A stretch of DNA of 64,000 nt from contig ML978160.1 in NCBI GenBank assembly GCA_010015745.1, positions 558,001 through 622,000 of the forward strand, given 5' to 3'. This DNA is from Setomelanomma holmii. Lineage: Eukaryota; Ascomycota; Dothideomycetes; Pleosporales; Phaeosphaeriaceae. The translations under genes were made by a program, and so were the position numbers. This document shows positions 32,418 through 42,977 of the stretch, piece after piece. The notes below the pieces were generated by a model. The model was given only the letters and a program-made list of their open reading frames with translations, was not told the origin of the DNA and ran no database searches. Numbering within the stretch: the stretch's first letter is position 1; every line of letters starts with the position of its first letter.

Positions 32418-33219
32418 ATGCGCTATGTTACGACGACCATCGTAGCCATCTTCGCCACCCAAGTTATTGCAGCATGCACCCGCGAGACCCTCAAGTCGGC
32501 CACTGGTGCCCTTCTTACGGCTCAAACAGCAGGCCAAACTTCCTTCGCCGCCAATGCAACATACACCGAGAATCGCAAGAAAGTCGACATCAAGTCCAGT
32601 ATCCTGTCCAAAGCGCTCAAGATTGATCATGTCAGAGCTCAACACGACGTTTCTCAATGTGCAGCCTTCAGCGAATTCATCGTCACCAACTCCGCCGCTC
32701 CTTACGTGATTGCATCTCAATTGCGCCTCGATAACACTACCAACGCAGTAGCCAAGATAGACAGCATCGTTACTACGAGAAGGCGACTGGCTTTTTAATG
32801 TCACTGGAACTTACTATTGGGCCTCGCGCGAGAAATAGGATCCAATTCCAGCTGAGAAGCGCGACTCTCGCGCCGCCATCCAAGCCGCAGGCGACACATA
32901 CTGCGATACTTTCAACGATAAGAGCGTCAAGGTACCCTGGGGCGGTCCGTGCGCTAGGCTTGAGGGCGGATCGTACACGGACAAAGGGCAGGCGAATGAC
33001 ACATGCGACGTTGGGATTCCGAGTGGTGTCACGGTGGTGAACAGGCAATATGTAATTGATGATGAGTACGGAACGGTGGACATCATCATGGATTTCGGTG
33101 GTACCCAGGGCAACGTTGGGGCCGCGGGGTTGCCAAATAGTCATGAGTTTAGGCTGGAGGGTGGGAAGATTAGGTATGTACATACGTTGAGTTCTTGTGG
33201 TGGGCGGTCTTGTATGTAG
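32418..33219 (+). pseudogene. secreted DUF8021-type protein, broken by frameshift and nonsense
   Basis: The frame starts MRYVTTTIVAIFATQVIAAC, a good signal peptide, and continues with SAAPYVIASQLRLDNTTNAV and AKIDSIVTT. The next family block (EGDWLFNVTGTYYWASREK) lies in another frame, one extra base near 32778-32780. That frame then meets TAG at 32836-32838, where the family has tryptophan in EKWDPIP. After the stop the frame stays good for 127 codons (VPWGGPCARLEGGSY, VVNRQYVIDDEYGTVDIIMD, HEFRLEGGKIRYVHTLSSC) to the stop at 33217-33219. No intron removes both lesions while keeping the conserved blocks. DUF8021 proteins are secreted fungal proteins of unknown role; the assignment is from memory. 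Confidence 0.75.
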
Positions 33220-33356
33220 GGGTAAGACAGTGTGTGTAGTACTTGCGAAGGGGAAGGTTGAGGGAACTCAATATGAATGTCTCAGGCAATTGAATTTGAT
33301 AAACTTCATTGAAATTCACATGGCATGGACGCAGTGTAGGATTAGGATCAATCTGC

Positions 33357-34216
33357 TTAAGGGTGCTCGACCAAATCGACGATAGTATCGACTAAGCCAT
33401 CTCGATATGGTACCCAAACGCGAAAGACCGACTCCGCAAAATCATGAATGACTTTTCGATCGAGCCCAAACTCTTCTCCCAGGCTCGCCATAATCTCCAG
33501 CTCCTCCATCTCCACCTCACCCATCTCCCGCGCAAAATTAGCACTAAGCGCAACCTTGAGATGAGCCGAAGCTTTGCGTCGAAGCTTGAAGCCGTCCATC
33601 GCTGAAAGTTTACCAACCCACAACCTACCTTGCTCCGTATCCAGCCAGTCGGCACGAGGAATCTGCATCAGCAGCGCTGGTTCGCCAAAGTCAATCTGCA
33701 CACACAGTGTAGTAGCCAGAAACTTACCATCAACCGGAGTCGAAGCAATCAGCTCAGGCTCTCGATCCAGAAGTGAACGTACAGAAACATACTTACGCGG
33801 TGGTAGCAAAATTTTGGGCCGATCTTGAAGCGGCTTTACCTGCTTTGCGGCTGGAATCGCGAGCTGCGTGACGGATGCGTTGATATCCATTTCCGTGAAC
33901 GAGAGTGCGGGATATGTGCCAAAGACGCTGTCCATAGTCAGTGTGTATGCATCTGCGCCGTTGAGGAAGTATTTGAAACGCTCTTGACCTTGTTCACTGA
34001 ACAATGGCACATAGGGCTCCAAGTTCACTAATTCACCGAGCAAGACTCTGAATGCAGTGGATTTGAGCGAGTGGTCGATGACGATGGCGTGGGTGTCGAA
34101 GCATATTGCGACGATGGCGTGGTAGCCCATCTCAGATGGACGTGCTGGGCACATGTCATCAGTCTGACCTGCTCCGCGTATGCTTGGACTTCAGTGTTGC
34201 AATATCCAGACAGAGC
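33357..34216 (-). pseudogene. C-terminal part of a hypothetical gene split by a hAT insertion
   Basis: A long frame on the minus strand (from MGYHAIVAICFDTHAIVIDH at 34130 to VDTIVDLVEHP) encodes about 258 residues with no motif I recognise. Upstream, a 38-nt intron (34168-34131) would join it to LSGYCNTEVQAYAEQ, which runs straight to the transposon edge at 34217. The same frame resumes beyond the transposon at 36937 through the shared target duplication. The transposon's terminal CTATG provides an ATG in frame, so a shortened protein starting M-A-L-S-G-Y could still be made from 34219. Confidence 0.65.
34209..34216. repeat. 8-bp target site duplication, left copy
   Basis: GACAGAGC directly precedes the transposon terminus and recurs exactly at 36930-36937. 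Confidence 0.9.
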
Positions 34217-36929
34217 CATAGGTTTTGACTTCTGACTCAGTCAAATCAAACACTCAAAGTCATAGTCAAGTCAAATCCAGTCAGCCAAAGTCAAAGTCAA
34301 GTCAAGTCAAGTCAAATCAGAAATCAGAAGTCAACTACTGTATGTTTCTCAGGCTACAAATAGGCTGCCCCTGGCCTCGCTGTCGCTGTCTTGATTGTCA
34401 ATGTAGTTAGCTGACAGTGCGTGAGCAACTCCGCAATGCAGCCAGTCCTTTAACAACCCAGAGCACTTGATAGTGTTAGCACTAAGCTGAGATTGCTCCC
34501 ACGAAGTCGTCCGTCTCGCCTTGCTGAATGCCTGCTCTGATTCAGCGCTCATTGCAAAGGCTGAGAGCACGTCAACTGCGAGTTGTGACAGGGCTGGAAA
34601 CGTTTGTCGCTGTGTAGGCTGTGTCCACCACTCGACAACGCTCATTTGTCTTCCTTCCAGCATTAGCAGTCAACTTAAAGGAGCAAAGATGAAGACTTCG
34701 AAGCTATCCTCGCTGTCTATTATAACAGCTGACTCTTATTGCCACTTGTAAAAGGCTGACAACTCAGCAGAGGAGTTTTGATCTATCTGGCTAGCAATTA
34801 GGGCGGGCTCAATCTGATCACGATAGCTATGCCACAAGGCCTCAGCACGCTGCAAGCCCTTCTTTAACCACTTCTTCTTCTCTGTTGTATTCTATTGGTT
34901 GTACAACCACTTGTGACGCCGCTCGGGGTGCAGCAAAGCTACAGTAATATATGCTCCACTCTCGTCGATCAGACTATGGTATTTACTGAAAAGGTACCAG
35001 GCCGTGTTCAGTGGAGCGAGCAGTATCTTGTGCTTAGAATGTTTCTTTTGTTGCTCCTCGAAGTGATCAATGAGGAACTCCATGGACGGTTAGAAGCAGT
35101 CAAGAGTAGCTTGATGGCTCTCAGCCTTAAGAGTGACCTCCTTAAAAGGTACAAGGAAGTTGTAGACATGTTCTAGAAGGGCCTAGTCATTGTTAGTAAG
35201 GACAAAAAATTCTAATACATCAGAATATCGTGCATATAAAGCGTCCAAGATAGGCCGTGTTCTGAAGGCCTCTTCAATCATAAGAAGCCAGCCATTCTAC
35301 CGTGTCTCGCCTGGAATCTTAGGGATAGTAGCAGGGCATTCTAGAAAGCTCCTAGACAATTGCTTAAAGGCCTGATTGAACTTGTCGTCGCGTAGTATAA
35401 CTGCAAGACTGCGGAGCTTTGCTAGTGCAGGGTGCTTTGCAAGAGCAGTGTTTGCAATGTCGTAGTTACTACCGCTATATCTTTCTGTGCTATCAGAGTC
35501 TAGCTGTGTTAGCTTCGCCCTCTCATAAGCTAACTCAGCTGCTTCTTTGTTGGTTGCAAACATAAAGGCCTGTGTAGCAAGGTTGATAATATGGCCAATG
35601 CAACGAAGTCGTCGTGTCTTCTCAGTCTAGTAGGTAATGCCTTCTATGCGCATGAAGGCTTTAATTGCACGGACAAGCGTGTCGTTTACTGTTACATTAT
35701 CAGAGGTAATCTAACCAAGCCGAGTGCTGAGGTTATAGTCCTTGATAGTCTCAATCAGCAGCGTAGAAAGATAGGCTCTAGTCTTGCTCTCTTTGCCGTC
35801 AACTTCGACAAGGTCGAGAAGCAGTTAGATAAGCTGTCTATGCCGGTCGACAAACTAGACATTCACAGCTTAGAAATGCTTGTGGCTATGCATTGTCTTC
35901 CACGTATTAGTGCTGATATAGAAGCAGCTGATGGTATCATCGCAGAGATATCTGATAACCTCCTCTTGCTGAGCGCAGAAATATATGATCCGCTTCAGAA
36001 TTAACAGTGAGGATAAGCGCGCAGAATTCCTTAGAAACCACTGACTTATGTGATAGACTGCACGCTGTAACAAAGCGAGCAAGGGCATTCCTAAAGTCTT
36101 GCTTCTGAGCAGCATTGCGAAGAATCGTTACAGTTTAATCATGCTTGAACTCAGCTTTCTTTGCAGCTATGTTGTGAAGCCCTTGCTGCAGGCTGTTGGC
36201 TTGTGCAATAGTAGAAGGGGTCTCTGACTATCTTCTAACAAAGATAGCATGTTTCCGGAGGTGTGCAGTAGCATTGCCTGATAAGCCTTTCCACTTGCAG
36301 TTGTCATCTGCGCAGTAGAAGATCTCATGAGTATGATCGTCCTTGATAGGCTCGTATGGCAGCCTTTGCCGTGAGTGCTTCCATACTGTCTTGTTCTTCT
36401 GTCCTGCGCCCCTGTGCGGAGTACTGCTCTGTCTCTTCCGCTTGAGAAATTGCGTACTAGTCAAAGTAGCAGGGGTGATTAGCCTAGGCGTTGGCATAGA
36501 AGGCACAGTAGACTGGCTTTTTACTGTTAGAATGCTGTTGCTGTTGCTGTCATCGTTGTAGAAGAAGGCGGCGAGGGTCTTGTTGATATCATTATCAGGG
36601 AAGCTGGGGCTGTTGTTGTCTTCCACAGGCTCAAATTCCTCCTCCAACAGTGCAATCAATGCTGGCGAGTTGTCATAGATGTCATCTTTGTTAGGTATAG
36701 TGAATGTCTGTGTTGCGCCGCTCCTCTAGGGTTGATTGGCCATGATATATCAGGTGTATTCACCTCAGAATGCCTCACAAGACTGATTTTGCAAGGACTG
36801 CCATGCCGCTAAGGAAGGGCCGTGATTGATTTGACTTTGTTAGTCAAATCATAAATGCCAAAGTCATAGTCAGATCAGTCAAGTCAGGTTTGATTTGATT
36901 GATTTCCGAGTCAGAAGTCAAAACCTATG
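34217..36929 (-). mobile_element. hAT-family DNA transposon, inactivated
   Basis: A 2713-bp element bounded by 22-bp perfect inverted repeats (34217-34238 and 36908-36929, starting CATAGGTTTTGACTTCTGAC) and an exact 8-bp duplication, GACAGAGC, as hAT elements make. Inside both ends are many short AAGTC/AAATC subterminal repeats (34240-34335, 36830-36905), typical transposase-binding clusters. The minus strand encodes an N-terminal BED-type zinc finger region (CADDNCKWKGLSGNATAHLR) and the C-terminal dimerisation block (VLSAFAMSAESEQAFSKARR). The recently shaped ends contrast with a coding region full of stops. Confidence 0.93.
34349..36659 (-). pseudogene. hAT transposase with RIP-type stop codons
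   Basis: One reading frame can be followed from MIALLEEEFEPVEDNNSPSF at 36659 to the end SEARGSLFVA near 34349, in pieces. It has the BED zinc finger (about 36228-36320), a middle RNase H-like region (YERAKLTQLDSDSTERYSGS, HPALAKLRSLAVILRDDKFN) and the hATC dimerisation domain (34349-34663). In-frame stops include TAG at 36228-36230, 35297-35299 (a likely former Trp before NGWLLMIEEAF) and 34892-34894, and TAA at 35090-35092 (likely former CAA). TAG/TAA replacing TGG or CAA/CAG is the result expected of C-to-T change at CpA on either strand, the RIP signature. Confidence 0.85.
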
Positions 36930-36937
36930 GACAGAGC
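36930..36937. repeat. 8-bp target site duplication, right copy
   Basis: GACAGAGC immediately after the right terminus; identical to 34209-34216. Confidence 0.9.
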
Positions 36938-37150
36938 CTGGCGAAGTGCAAAGTAAATGTGTGTTGATGCGCCCAAGCAGGACCCGAATGGACCCGCTGC
37001 GTTCCAGAAGGCGGGCGTAGGGTCCGTCTTACCTGTATTGACGGTGTTCCAGGAGTGCCACGAAGACCAGAAGAAGTTTTAGGCGTAGTGAAGTGCGAGT
37101 TTCTCGGCAGCGCTGAAGATCTCCTTCTCGAGGCACTCGGCTGGTGAAGG
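36938..37150 (-). pseudogene. N-terminal part of the gene split by the hAT element
   Basis: Read on the minus strand into the target duplication, the frame encodes AFWNAAGPFGSCLGASTHIY then FALRQALS. It continues without a frame change into SGYCNTEVQAYAEQ on the other side of the transposon (34216 downwards). An in-frame TAA at 37079-37081 (HYA*NFFWSSWH) could be a mutated CAA. Further upstream the start of the gene is not clear. No family recognised. Confidence 0.55.
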
Positions 37151-37476
37151 TGACACCTAGATAGGTGCGATCCTTGTGAGCGAGTGATGCTTGTGTGATT
37201 GGAAGTTTCTGGGGAGCGAATTAATGTGCACGCACATATTGTTATGTACTCTTGCCATAGTACTGTGACGACCGAATATCAATACGCTGTACAACTACAT
37301 AGTCCATATATTTGAGGCTCGCTCTGAGAAGTCATAGTTGACGCTCCTGATGAGACCATTGTGAATACATTTAGTGGCATGATCTCTTGTGCACCGCAAC
37401 AGTGTCGAATCGAGGTTTTTGCAGTCAAAGATAGCTGGCTCTGAAAATCCCAGACGTCATTGCCGTGGAACAATCT
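37151..37476. other. intergenic region
   Basis: 326 bp between the split gene and the 3' end of the deaminase gene. It may include the lost 5' end of the split gene; nothing else seen. Confidence 0.35.
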
Positions 37477-38685
37477 TCAGTCCTCGACACTTATCGTCCC
37501 CAGCTCTTTGAGTAAGCTCTTCTTGACCTCCTCTTCAGCCCAAGATACCTCTATTCCGTTCCTGGCCAACTTGACCATGTCTGCCTTGTTCAAGCCAGAA
37601 TATGTATAAGCCTTCTGCATATTGCCGTCTATCCACACATCATGCATGTACGTTGGGTCATCGCTGTTGATGCAGACTTTCACACCCTTGTCAATCAATT
37701 TCTTGATCTTCGGGAATAGTACTTCGGTCGCTTGCCGGCGATGATAGGCATGTGGACAAAGTGTGAGGCCAATCCCGCGATCCTTGAGTCCTGTTATGAG
37801 TTCCAGTCGATCTATTGCGTTTAGACCGTGGTCAATACGCTCAGTTCCTTTGCCTCCGCAAACCTCGAATATAGCCTCGTACACATGGTCCGCTGCGTCT
37901 TTCTGATCCACATCGCAGTGCATTGTCACGTGTAGACCATCTTTCTTCGCAAGCTGAAAACCTTCCTCAAACAGTAGTGGTGGCTTCTCGAACTCATTTG
38001 CTGCGAGTCCAACGGCGTGGAAGAGACCCTTGCCAGTGCCGTCTGCAAGTCCCGCCCAGGGTCGAGCAGCATGGTAAGCCGCAAGTCCCTCAGAGAGTGG
38101 TCGGTCTCTCAGAAAACAGAAGATCCAGTTGCTTCTTACACCATACTTCTTCGTGCCTTCGCGTTGAGCACGCATGTAACCATCCATGACTGTGCGCGCT
38201 GGAATGCCACGTTCGGTGTGTGCTTGTGTATCAAAGAATGGCTCGCAGTACCGCACATTCATCTCCGCGCAGCGCTCCAGGTAGGCCATGCCCAGCTCGT
38301 AGAAGTCATCTTCAGTGATCAGAACCTGGCATCCTGCAAAGTATGCTTCGAGAAAAGTTGGACGTCCATCATCGCTATTGACTTCTTTTCGGTGGTTGTA
38401 CGTTACTCTGTCTTCATATTGAGGTCAGTTTACAAGTTGCATAAAACTACGATATATTGTTGAGATGCTTACTGGTGGAAATTAGCTCACAATTGAGTGA
38501 TTGCAGCGCTGAAAGGACACATACCATGAGTCGAGTAGCTCTTCAAAAGTCGCATAGGGGAGCTTCACGCCATTTCGATGCGCAAGCTTCCATCGCAAAG
38601 CCGGTGTCAAAGTTCCTTCGATGTGTATATGAAGTTCCACTTTTGGAAGAGCTTGGATGAAGGGAGATATTTCGAGCCCGTTCAT
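37477..38685 (-). CDS. adenine/adenosine deaminase family protein
   Basis: Exon 1 from 38685 encodes SPFIQALPKVELHIHIEGTL, with the HxH metal motif, to FEELLDSWY near 38525. The second block runs from about 38415 to 37477 and holds YNHRKEVNSDDGRPTFLEAY, NVRYCEPFFDTQAHTERG, LHVTMHCDVDQKDAADHVYE, ERIDHGLNAID, LTLCPHAYHRR and the catalytic-metal motif CINSDDPTYMHDVW. All key zinc-ligand and catalytic blocks of the adenosine/adenine/AMP deaminase superfamily are present. It should deaminate a purine (adenine to hypoxanthine or adenosine to inosine) in the cytosol. The intron between the blocks could not be joined in frame with the obvious GTATGT donor, so exact splice sites are open. Divergent from a Dal5-type transporter. 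Confidence 0.85.
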
Positions 38686-39074
38686 GGTGGCAAGGCATCA
38701 GAAATGGTGATCTTATCGTGCGTCCGCGACATGCCCGGCAGGTCTTTCTATCTCCAGCGCGCATGCTAATGGCAAACTCTTCTCATCGGTGCTCTCCGGC
38801 TTCGAACACATCGGACGCCTGAAGCGCGTTGTCGGTTGACACAGTCCGAAGCATGTAACGTTACCTAGCTAAGCACGGATACCTTGCCGTTACTGGTAGC
38901 TGCCAAGGACCTAGCAGACGCTTGAACTGCTTAGTTCACCTCCACTTCTTCGTGACCATCACTTCCAGAGATAGAGAACTGATGCGCATCGCCGACATCG
39001 TCTCGAACCTGATAAGGAATGATTCAAGATGGATATATTCTGCCCTCGCACCTGAAGAATGCGATGAAGACACG
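38686..39074. promoter_or_regulatory. divergent promoter region of deaminase and Dal5-type transporter
   Basis: 389 bp between the deaminase start (minus) and the preferred transporter start (plus). The layout suggests joint control of purine salvage and uptake. The right half is coding if the transporter starts at 38922 or 38982. Confidence 0.45.
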
Positions 39075-40667
39075 ATGGATGATTCGAGAGCCGACACTGC
39101 AGGCGAAACCGCGCGAGCACCTCAGAACGTTATCGAGATGGACGGTGGCAACAAGGAACTTGCGAGGCGCGTCCTGCGCAAGATTGACTGGCGACTAATC
39201 CCGCTTATGTTCATTACCTACAATCTCAATTTCATGGACAAAACGATCCTGTCATCGGCTTCAGTATTCGGGCTACGTGAAGACACTGGATTGAAAGGTC
39301 AACAATACTCCTGGGTATCCTCGGTCTTCTACTTTGGCTACTTCTTCTGGGAGTACCCGACCACGCTTCTCGTCGCACAGTTGCCGATTGCTAAATATCT
39401 GGCCATCAACACGTTCTTCTGGGGAGCTGTGGTAGCCCTTACTGCGGCTTGTTCGAACTATGGAGGCTTGATTACTGTTCGCTTTCTGCTCGGTGTTACT
39501 GAGGCGACAATAACTCCTGGCTTTATGTTCATCACAAGTACATGGTAAGTGTCTAGAGTTGGTCGGTCGAAACAGTAAGTTGACCAGCGCAGGTATACAA
39601 GAGACGAGATGCCCACGAGGACTGGAATCTGGTTCGCAGGAAATTCAGTCGGTGGCCTTGTCGCGTCCTTTGTTGCGTACGGAGTCGGCCATATTGAGGA
39701 CTCAATTCACCCTTGGAGGTACATGTACATCATTCTAGGGGTGTTGACCTTCGTCTGGGCAATCCCCTTATTGCTGTTCTTGCCCGACAGCATCGAGAAG
39801 GCGAAGTTTCTGACCGAGGAAGAGCGGAAGTACGCTGCCGACCGTGTTGTTCTTGCCGGAACCGGTCGCACTAATCACACATCCTGGAAGCTTGAGCAGG
39901 TGATTGAATGCTTCACGGATCCGAAGAGCTGGATAATCTTCAGCATGAGTTTGTTGACCCAGATCCCGAACGGCGGAACACAGAACTTTGGCAATCTTGT
40001 GCTAAAGAGCTTCGGATTCACCAGCCTTCAATCGACCCTGCTGGTCATTCCTGCTTCAGTCATATCCGCCTGCACCATCGCAGGTACCGGCTGGCTTGCT
40101 GGTCGCTTTCGACAGATGAACTGTATCCTTATCATTTGCGTGGTCTTACCTGCAGTTGTGGGTAGCTCTCTGATCTATGTACGGCCAAAGACCTCTCACG
40201 GAGTCCAGCTCTTCGGATACTTCCTGCTCTCCACTGGCCCTGGCGCAACTCCATTACTCATCTCTCTTGTCAGCGCCAACTTCAAGGGAGTCACCAAGAA
40301 GATGACCATGACAGCAATGTTCTTCATCGCTTATTGTGCTGGTAACATCGCCGGACCTCAGTTCTTCAAAGCGACGGAAGCTCCGCATTACAACACCGCC
40401 TTCCGTGCCATTCTGATCTGTTATTGTCTCGTTGTTGGGCTTGCAGTCATTCTCAGATGCTATCTTCAATGGTGCAACTTGAAGAGAGAGAATGAAGAAG
40501 GCGTCAAGGGTAGTGCGGGAGCTGGAGGCATCGTTGCAGCTGGAAAGTTGATGGACGAACACGAGGTGCGCGAGTTGAGTGAACGTGCTGGAACGGTCGA
40601 ACTTGTGCCGGAAGACTATGATGATGTGACGGACTGGAGGACTTTTGGGTTCAGGTACAGACTGTGA
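39075..40667 (+). CDS. MFS transporter, allantoate permease (Dal5/TNA1) family
   Basis: Exons 39075-39544 and 39593-40667, 48-nt intron, phase-2 join; 514 residues. In-frame ATGs also lie at 38922 and 38982; 39075 is preferred for its ACACGATGG context and family-like N-terminus. After an acidic leader come LARRVLRKIDWRLIPLMFIT, YNLNFMDKTILSSASVFGLR, YSWVSSVFYFGYFFWEYPTT, GVTEATITPGFMFITS and IWFAGNSVGGLVASFVAYGV. These are typical of the anion:cation symporter family. About twelve membrane helices split by a cytosolic loop (LPDSIEKAKFLTEEERKYAA) place it in the plasma membrane. Family members import allantoate, nicotinate, pantothenate or dipeptides. The neighbouring deaminase suggests a purine-related or nitrogen substrate; that is inference. 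Confidence 0.9.
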
Positions 40668-41698
40668 GTGTCCTGGCTCGAAGACGATTGAGAACCCTCT
40701 AGCTCGCTTGAGCATCAATGCTCCGCGGTTCTAGCTGGCAATATTGCATGATAGCTAGTTAGGGTGCCGTGGCGCCAGTGACACACCAGTCCTTCGCGAA
40801 ATAACTCTCTAGTCATCGGCAACAGAGTTCTTCAAGCCCAAAGGTAGACGAGTGGCCGAGTTTGCTTTGTGGCGATGCGCGAAGGGTTCTTGCGGATCTC
40901 ACACATCCCGAGCCCCAGGCTAGGATATCCGAGACCTGTTCCGTCTGAACAGTCGCGAAGGCTTCATGCCGCAAACGGTAAAGATAGAATGAAGGCACCC
41001 ATATTCAGATACCATGTATCCTCAGACAGACAGGAAACTCAAGATGCCTGATCATTGACGCCATATGAAGGCAAGGACGGAGCTGGCCAGGGGGTGAATG
41101 ACCCTGGTGAGCGCTGATTGGCTCGCTTCAATAAGCACACCTCCCCGCCTACCCCACTTCTCGCGACTTTCACGCTTCACATCTTCCAGCACCTGCGCTT
41201 CAAGCAAACGCATAATGTTCGCAGCAGTCAATTTCCCTTCGATCTCACGTTTCCAAACTAGAATCACAATGATGTTCTTCTCTGCCCCATTCGCAAACCA
41301 AATTGGTTCCGAAACATGACATCCAGCGCTGCATCCCTACATGCACGTCCAACTGGATGCTACTTTCTTTCATCGCCACACGGATCGACTGACCCGTTGA
41401 GGCAGTTACGAAGCCTTAGTGACTACTACCGTTTCGAGATACGCACCTATCCTCTCTCGACCAAGCTAGCGGTGTCAGAGTGAATCATTCTGAAGTGTCA
41501 CTGCTAAAGGCCATCCTATATAGCTAACCTCAGGACCACGCAGACTATCACTCACAAATCAGCGGTGATAGCGTTTATTCAAGTTTTCATATTGTACATT
41601 CTTATCTTTGTTCTTACTTCCAGGCGAAGCTGGCTGATCCTTTCCAATAATCCTATCAACTTACAACTTCCGTTGCGATTATCAGCAAGGTCTTCACA
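40668..41698. other. intergenic region
   Basis: 1.03 kb. A minus-strand frame near 41320-41052 (with VWKREIEGKLTAANIMRLLE) has some protein-like character and might be a small gene or a relic, but it has no clear start and no recognised family, so it is not called. Confidence 0.4.
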
Positions 41699-42350
41699 AT
41701 GGCACCCATCTTCAAGATCGTTACTCTTCTTGGCTGTGAGGTCAATAAACCCTGACTTCCATCTTACTTGCTGACTTCTCAAGTTTCCTTCTTCGTCGCC
41801 GGCCAAGGCACTCAATTCATCACCGGCGCATGTACATCTGATGCTGCGTGCGCGTCAGGCTGCTGCGGCTTCACTTCTGGGAAATGTGCTGCCCCGTTCG
41901 TTGCAAATGAACGTGGTGAAGGATGTGGATTTGGCGATACCCAACCCAACAACAACGCACTCAATGCCCAGAAAGGAAATGCAAATGCCAATGGCCAAGC
42001 GGCGGCGACACAACCTGCTGCGCTTGCAGCTCCTTCGCAGTCAGCGCCCGCAGCACCAGCGGCAGGTACCACTCCTGCGAAGGCTCCAGGAACTCAATTC
42101 ATTACTGGTCCGTGTACCTCGGACGCAGATTGCGCTGCTGGATGCTGTGGTTTCAAGTCAGGGAAATGCGCGGGTACGTGTTCATGACACCTGAGTACTG
42201 CTTTTATTCTGAATTTACAATTATCCAGGTCCCGTGGTAGCACAGGAACGTGATGGAGGCTGTGGCTTCGGCGATGCGCAGCCAAATGACAATGCTGCCA
42301 AGGCACTTCAAGGGAAGAGACTTGGAAGGCGAGGTCCTAGCCTCATGTAA
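41699..42350 (+). CDS. BAS2-like secreted Cys-rich protein with duplicated domain
   Basis: Exons 41699-41735, 41784-42173 and 42229-42350; introns 48 and 55 nt; 182 residues. The leader MAPIFKIVTLLGFSFFVAG is a signal peptide. It carries two copies of the module known from biotrophy-associated secreted protein 2 of Magnaporthe. Copy 1 has GTQFITGACTSDAACASGCC, GFTSGKCAAP and ERGEGCGFGDTQPNNNA. Copy 2 has GTQFITGPCTSDADCAAGCC, GFKSGKCAGPVVAQERDGGC and GFGDAQPNDNAAKAL. Each has six cysteines. An Ala/Gln/Pro linker of about 40 residues joins them. Family members are usually single-domain and about 100 residues long. A secreted effector or surface role is expected from the family; nothing here proves it. 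Confidence 0.9.
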
Positions 42351-42735
42351 ACATGTTCGAGCGCGCTTGTGGATGAAGAAGCCCCAAAACATGGACGGAC
42401 AGTTTCAGAGCTTTGCTAGAGCACTGGTCTTTTGACATGATTGATGCACGATCGACATTGGGCGTTCACTGAGTCTCCCCGAGCGAGTTCGGCTCCGGCG
42501 TTTGAAATCCAAATACCAAAGTTTCTGGATTGAGAACCGGAATCTACATACTCAAGTCTGCTGTACTTCAAAGGACCAAAGCAACGTGAAAGTCTATAGT
42601 TAATGTACGTCATGGCGCATGTAACATGCCTATAGAGTGTTCCAGCTCTAGTTACATGGATGCTACATTCACCAGGTGCTCTTCATGACTGCTTTTGCCG
42701 TGTCATAGTACCCGATGTTCAGCTCCAAACTCCAC
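42351..42735. other. intergenic region
   Basis: 385 bp between the BAS2-like gene and the possible last exon of the first SET-domain gene (convergent). Nothing recognised. Confidence 0.4.
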
Positions 42736-42977
42736 TCATCTAGCACTTTTGATTTGAGCAAAGGGGCGTCGATCGTATAGGAGACGATCAATATCTGGAC
42801 AACGGATCCCGTGCTCGCCAAAAATTCGGATGTAGCCTAAAACGCCTGCTGTGTCACGGTATACGAAGTGGCTCTGTTCCCATTCGTTTCCAAGGCTCTG
42901 GCGTGCAGTAGCATACTGTCAGTGTTGTTAGTTGAGTTAGTTACATGTTGAGCAGCTTAAGACAGCCTTGTGAGAAC

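Noticed and set aside
41052..41320. Minus-strand frame containing VWKREIEGKLTAANIMRLLE
   Set aside because: Some protein-like character but no start, domain or exon partner could be supported.
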